From an uncultured Eubacteriales bacterium (lineage in GTDB: Bacteria; Bacillota; Clostridia; Monoglobales; Monoglobaceae), in the NCBI GenBank assembly GCA_900552305.1, contig URZD01000027.1, positions 1 through 16,309 of the forward strand: a DNA stretch of 16,309 bases, read 5' to 3'. Positions 13,382-16,309 of this stretch are shown one piece after another (the first letter of the stretch is position 1; each line of letters opens with the position of its first letter). The notes beneath the pieces were generated by a model that was given only the letters and a program-made list of their open reading frames with translations, searched no databases and had not been told where the DNA came from. The position numbers and the translations under genes are program-made.

Positions 13382-14566
13382 ATGGAGAACAAAAGAATTT
13401 ACGCCGACCACTCGGCGACAACACCCATGCGCCGCGAGGTGCTTGATTCGATGCTGCCGTACCTTACGGAATACTTCGGCAATCCGTCAAGTGTGTATGC
13501 GGAGGGCAGAGAGGCGAAAAAGGCGATAAGCCTTGCACGTGAGAAGGTTGCAAAGGCAATCGGCGCGGACGTGAAGGAGATATATTTCACAGGCTCCGGC
13601 ACGGAGGCGGACAACTGGGCGATAAAGGGCGCGGCGTACGCAAACCGCGGCAAGGGCAACCATATAATCACCTCCGCGGTGGAGCATCATGCGGTGCTTC
13701 ATACCTGTATGGACTTGGAGAAGGAGGGCTTTGAGGTAACCTATCTGCCGGTTGACAAATACGGCATGGTATCGCCGGACGCGGTGCGTGACGCGATTAC
13801 CGACAAGACAATCCTTATTACAATAATGACTGCCAACAACGAAATCGGAACAATTATGCCGATTGCGGAAATCGGAAAAATCGCAAAGGAAAAAGGCGTA
13901 ATATTCCATACAGACGCAGTTCAGGCAATCGGTATGCTTGACATAGACGTGAATGAAATGAATATAGATATGCTGTCGCTGACCGCGCACAAATTCTACG
14001 GTCCAAAGGGCGCGGGAGCGCTGTTTGTACGCAGTGGAGTAAAGGTGAAAAACTTTATCCAAGGCGGCGCACAGGAGCGCAACAAGCGCGCGGGTACGGA
14101 GAATGTGGCGGCAATAGTCGGACTTGGCACAGCGATTGAGCTTGCGACCGCGGACATTGCGGGACATACGGCAAAGCTGCGCGAGATACGCGACAGGTTT
14201 ATAGGACGCGTTCTTAAAGAGATTCCGTATACAAGGCTGAACGGTCATCCGACCGAGAGAATGGCAAGCAACGCCAACATCTCGTTTGAGTTTATAGAGG
14301 GCGAATCGCTGCTCCTTATGCTTGACATGAAGGGTATTTCCGCATCGAGCGGCAGCGCGTGTACCTCCGGCTCGCTTGACCCGTCGCACGTTCTGCTTGC
14401 GATAGGTTTAAAGCATGAGGTTGCACACGGCTCACTGCGCGTGACCTTCGGCAGAGATAACACGCTTGAGGACGCGGACAGAATCGCGGACGAGCTTGTC
14501 GGAATCGTGGCAAGGCTGCGCGAGATGTCACCTCTTTACGAGGCGGTAAAAAACGGCGAAAGATAA
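13382..14566 (+). CDS. nifS: Cysteine desulfurase, NifS/IscS type
   Basis: This encodes a 394-residue class V aminotransferase-fold, PLP-dependent enzyme that takes sulfur from cysteine, forming alanine and an enzyme persulfide. Hallmarks are YADHSATTPMRREVLDSMLP at the start (7-26), the PLP-stacking histidine in SAVEHHAVL (98-106), the PLP-phosphate region HTDAVQAIG (176-184), the Schiff-base lysine Lys204 in SLTAHKFYGPKG, and the catalytic Cys327 in SASSGSACTSGS. The loop around Cys327 is that of group I (NifS/IscS) rather than SufS. AGGA at 13372-13375 precedes the ATG. A NifU-like scaffold follows after 33 bases and mnmA after that, so sulfur is probably delivered both to Fe-S assembly and to tRNA thiolation. 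No iscR lies directly upstream; rnhA does. Confidence 0.96.
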   Translation: MENKRIYADHSATTPMRREVLDSMLPYLTEYFGNPSSVYAEGREAKKAISLAREKVAKAIGADVKEIYFTGSGTEADNWAIKGAAYANRGKGNHIITSAVEHHAVLHTCMDLEKEGFEVTYLPVDKYGMVSPDAVRDAITDKTILITIMTANNEIGTIMPIAEIGKIAKEKGVIFHTDAVQAIGMLDIDVNEMNIDMLSLTAHKFYGPKGAGALFVRSGVKVKNFIQGGAQERNKRAGTENVAAIVGLGTAIELATADIAGHTAKLREIRDRFIGRVLKEIPYTRLNGHPTERMASNANISFEFIEGESLLLMLDMKGISASSGSACTSGSLDPSHVLLAIGLKHEVAHGSLRVTFGRDNTLEDADRIADELVGIVARLREMSPLYEAVKNGER

Positions 14567-14599
14567 GTATATACAGAAATAAGGAAAGGATTGACGGAT

Positions 14600-15049
14600 A
14601 TGTACAGTGAAAAGGTTATGGATCATTTCTCAAATCCGAGGAATGTGGGAGAGATAGAGGACGCGAACGCGGTAGGTCAGGTAGGAAACCCGAAATGCGG
14701 CGATATAATGAAGATGTATATGAAGATTAACGATGATACCAAGGTAATCGAGGAGGTCAAGTTCAAAACCTTCGGCTGCGGTGCGGCGGTTGCAACATCA
14801 AGCATGGCGACCGAGATGGTAAAGGGCAAGACCATTGACGAGGCTCTTGCGGTTACCAACCTTGCGGTTGCGGAGGCTCTGGACGGACTTCCGCCGGTCA
14901 AGATGCACTGCTCCAACCTCGCACAGGAGGCAATACATTCGGCGATTGCGGACTACTACAACAGACAGGGAATCGACCCGACCGATATAGTCGGCTGCAA
15001 CGGCAACTGCTCATGCTGCCATGCGGAACACGGACACGGGGAAGAATAA
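14600..15049 (+). CDS. nifU: NifU/IscU-like Fe-S cluster scaffold with Cys/His-rich tail
   Basis: This encodes a 149-residue scaffold on which Fe-S clusters are built with sulfur from the adjacent desulfurase. The ligand cysteines are Cys33 (PKCGD, with the labilising Asp35), Cys60 (TFGCGAAVATSS) and Cys104 (MHCSNLA). A longer frame from TTG 14591 includes bases just after the Shine-Dalgarno AAGGAAAGGA (14581-14590); the ATG at 14600 gives the standard opening MYSEKVMDHF and proper spacing, so I use it. Beyond the scaffold domain the protein ends in a short tail with Cys133, Cys137, Cys139, Cys140 and three histidines (141, 144, 146), ending GEE. Related tails occur in other Bacillota NifU-like proteins as far as I recall; the function is not known to me. 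It lacks the C-terminal Nfu domain of true nitrogenase NifU. Confidence 0.94.
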   Translation: MYSEKVMDHFSNPRNVGEIEDANAVGQVGNPKCGDIMKMYMKINDDTKVIEEVKFKTFGCGAAVATSSMATEMVKGKTIDEALAVTNLAVAEALDGLPPVKMHCSNLAQEAIHSAIADYYNRQGIDPTDIVGCNGNCSCCHAEHGHGEE

Positions 15050-15133
15050 GCGGAAGGAACGAAGGCTCACAGGATAAACGGGATGGTATGCTTTTTAAGT
15101 TTCATTTGGGGGGGCAGGAAAAAAAGATTCAGA

Positions 15134-15191
15134 ACGGACAAACTGAACCCGAAGGCGTACAAGTGTACTCCGAGAGGTTTAGTTTGTTCGT
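15134..15191. other. Long imperfect hairpin between nifU and mnmA
   Basis: The left arm 15134-15149 (ACGGACAAACTGAACC) pairs with the right arm 15176-15191 (GGTTTAGTTTGTTCGT) over 16 positions, 14 Watson-Crick and two G-T. An inner stem GTAC-AAGT-GTAC (15157-15168) caps it. No T-run follows on the + strand. On the - strand a run of seven T follows after a few bases. It could be a processing or stability element, a - strand terminator, or a small mobile or repeat element. Confidence 0.7.
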
Positions 15192-15211
15192 AGCAAAAAG
15201 GTATAAATTCA

Positions 15212-15238
15212 AAAAAATCGAGAATAACGAGATTTTTT
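15212..15238 (+). terminator. Possible weak terminator after nifU
   Basis: AAAAAATC (15212-15219) pairs with GATTTTTT (15231-15238) around an 11-base loop that may close further through TCG/CGA. The stem is almost entirely A-T, so it would be a weak terminator, but the T-run and position (about 160 bases after nifU) fit an end for the nifS-nifU transcript. Confidence 0.4.
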
Positions 15239-15358
15239 ATCAAATTAAATAAAATTTTAATTGATTTATGATTGAAATTTTCATTTGTAAATCCCTTTTT
15301 GCGGTCTGGACTTTTTTACAACCCACGATTTGAATGTGAGATTTTATATTATTATATT

Positions 15359-16309
15359 ATGACTAAAAAGAAAGTTGTAATCGGAATGTCGGGCGGCGTG
15401 GATTCAAGCGTTGCCGCGGCGCTGCTGCTTGAAAAGGGCTATGACGTTGTCGGAATGACAATGCGCCTTTGGGACGGCGAGGACATCTGCGGTGTGCATA
15501 TGGACGGAACGTGCTGCTCCGCATCGGCGGTAGAGGACGCGAGATATGTGTGCTACAAGCTCGGAATCGAGCATTATGTAATGGATTTTCGTGCCGAGTT
15601 CGAGCGCGATGTCATTGACTATTTTGTGGACGAGTACCAAAACGGCAGAACACCGAATCCGTGCATAGCCTGCAACAAATATCTGAAATTTGACGCGATG
15701 CTGAAAAAGGCGGAGCTGCTCGGCGCGGAGTATGTCGCAACGGGTCACTACGCCAAGGTGGAGTACGACCCCGCGCGCGGAAGATACCTCCTTTTGCGGG
15801 CAAGAGCGGCGCGGAAGGATCAGACCTATGCGCTTTTTTCGCTGACTCAAAAGCAGCTTGCAAGAACGCTTATGCCGCTCGGCGAGCTTGAAAACAAAGA
15901 GGAAACGCGCGAGATTGCAAAGCGGCTTGACCTGATAACCGCAAGAAAGCCGGACAGCATGGAGATATGCTTTGTGCCGGACAACGACTACGCGGGATTT
16001 ATCGGCAGGCGCACGGGAAATGCGGATAAGCCGGGCAACTTTGTCGATATAAACGGAAATGTTATCGGCAGACACCGCGGGATAATTCACTATACGGTCG
16101 GACAACGCAAGGGACTGGGCATGACCTTTGGAAAGCCGATGTTCGTGCTGAAAATAGACGCGGCGAAAAACGAGATTGTACTCGGCGAAAAGGGAACGGA
16201 GTTTTCGCGGGAGCTTACCGCGTCCGACACAAATTTTATACAGTTTGACAGGCTCGAAAATGAGCTGACCGTGTGCGCAAAGGTGCGCTACAGCGCACGC
16301 GAGGCTCCC
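15359..16309 (+). CDS. mnmA: tRNA-specific 2-thiouridylase MnmA (3' end outside the window)
   Basis: The first 317 codons of MnmA are present and the frame is open at the right edge. The enzyme adenylates U34 of certain tRNAs and transfers sulfur to make 2-thiouridine. The PP-loop SGGVDSS (11-17) binds ATP. The catalytic cysteines are Cys102 in TPNPCIACNKYLKF and Cys204 in DSMEICFVPDNDY. ATGHYAK (127-133), KDQTYALFSLTQ (153-164) and YTVGQRKGLG, typical of the family, follow. Around 40 residues of the C-terminal beta-barrel should lie beyond the window. The ATG at 15359 gives the standard opening, but the 20 bases before it are AT-only apart from one G and contain no Shine-Dalgarno site. Upstream nifS is the expected sulfur donor, although a 309-base spacer suggests separate transcription. 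Confidence 0.96.
   Translation, partial: MTKKKVVIGMSGGVDSSVAAALLLEKGYDVVGMTMRLWDGEDICGVHMDGTCCSASAVEDARYVCYKLGIEHYVMDFRAEFERDVIDYFVDEYQNGRTPNPCIACNKYLKFDAMLKKAELLGAEYVATGHYAKVEYDPARGRYLLLRARAARKDQTYALFSLTQKQLARTLMPLGELENKEETREIAKRLDLITARKPDSMEICFVPDNDYAGFIGRRTGNADKPGNFVDINGNVIGRHRGIIHYTVGQRKGLGMTFGKPMFVLKIDAAKNEIVLGEKGTEFSRELTASDTNFIQFDRLENELTVCAKVRYSAREAP

Larger units (their letters stand above)
15050..15358. other. Structured, AT-rich spacer of 309 bases before mnmA
   Basis: No gene is supported here. The first third is purine-rich and holds a long hairpin (15134-15191). The middle has a weak terminator-like stem (15212-15238). From about 15240 the sequence becomes very AT-rich, with small palindromes such as TGAAATTTTCA (15273-15283). 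No Shine-Dalgarno site precedes mnmA. An open frame crossing 15013-15252 has no ribosome binding site and overlaps nifU in another frame, so I do not call it. Confidence 0.6.

Noticed and set aside
13487..14389. A 300-codon open frame on the - strand
   Set aside because: It is a shadow of the cysteine desulfurase gene, whose active-site motifs are complete in the sense direction.
15013..15252. A 79-codon + strand open frame overlapping the end of nifU
   Set aside because: It starts inside nifU in another frame without a ribosome binding site and covers the hairpin at 15134-15191; the translation has no recognisable features.
15330..15358. Promoter TTGAAT (15330-15335) with TATATT (15353-15358) for mnmA
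   Set aside because: The spacing is 17 bp, but transcription would begin after the ATG at 15359, so it cannot drive the full gene as called.

Overview
The window looks like a core-genome stretch of an anaerobic Clostridia-type Bacillota, possibly an uncultured gut lineage. The reasons are AG-rich Shine-Dalgarno sites, occasional TTG/GTG starts, the cysteine desulfurase - NifU-like scaffold - mnmA order, the mltG - trmR pair, and DUF624 and DUF6062 family proteins that I associate with clostridial genomes. The taxonomy is inferred from gene content only. Apart from the first gene, every supported gene is on the + strand. Coding regions are moderately GC-rich with many GCG, AAG and GGC codons, whereas the first 850 bases and the spacer before mnmA are much more AT-rich. 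LAYOUT: Positions 1-55 carry a 13-bp tandem repeat. Positions 81-845 hold a small AT-rich module: a Cro/CI-type (XRE) repressor on the - strand, two near-identical palindromic operators, a consensus sigma-A promoter, a small lipoprotein gene that looks broken, and a strong terminator. A ComEA-like helix-hairpin-helix protein follows at 987-1481, then a 485-base spacer with no convincing gene. Positions 1967-3644 are a two-gene unit (DUF624/YesL-like membrane protein and a DUF6062-like cysteine-rich protein). Positions 3724-5934 are a nitroreductase and a long-chain acyl-CoA ligase, 18 bases apart. Positions 6147-12728 are spaced single genes: uracil-DNA glycosylase, a WecG/TagA glycosyltransferase, a DJ-1 family protein, a CPBP membrane protease, the MltG lytic transglycosylase, the tRNA methyltransferase TrmR and the RodA SEDS glycosyltransferase. 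Positions 12841-16309 are ribonuclease HI, a cysteine desulfurase, a NifU-like scaffold and the start of mnmA, which runs off the right edge. HOW THE GENES FIT TOGETHER: Two themes recur. One is the cell envelope: TagA, MltG and RodA act on wall polymers, with CPBP and DUF624 as membrane proteins. The other is wobble-uridine tRNA modification: the desulfurase and MnmA supply 2-thiouridine, and TrmR methylates 5-hydroxyuridine at position 34. DNA and RNA maintenance is represented by Ung, RNase HI and ComEA. I see no tRNA, rRNA, CRISPR array, prophage structural gene or insertion sequence. The window is mostly conventional. The most unusual parts are the dual-operator repressor/lipoprotein module at 81-845, the two-module cysteine protein at 2901-3644, and the structured, AT-rich spacer before mnmA, which has no visible ribosome binding site for that gene.
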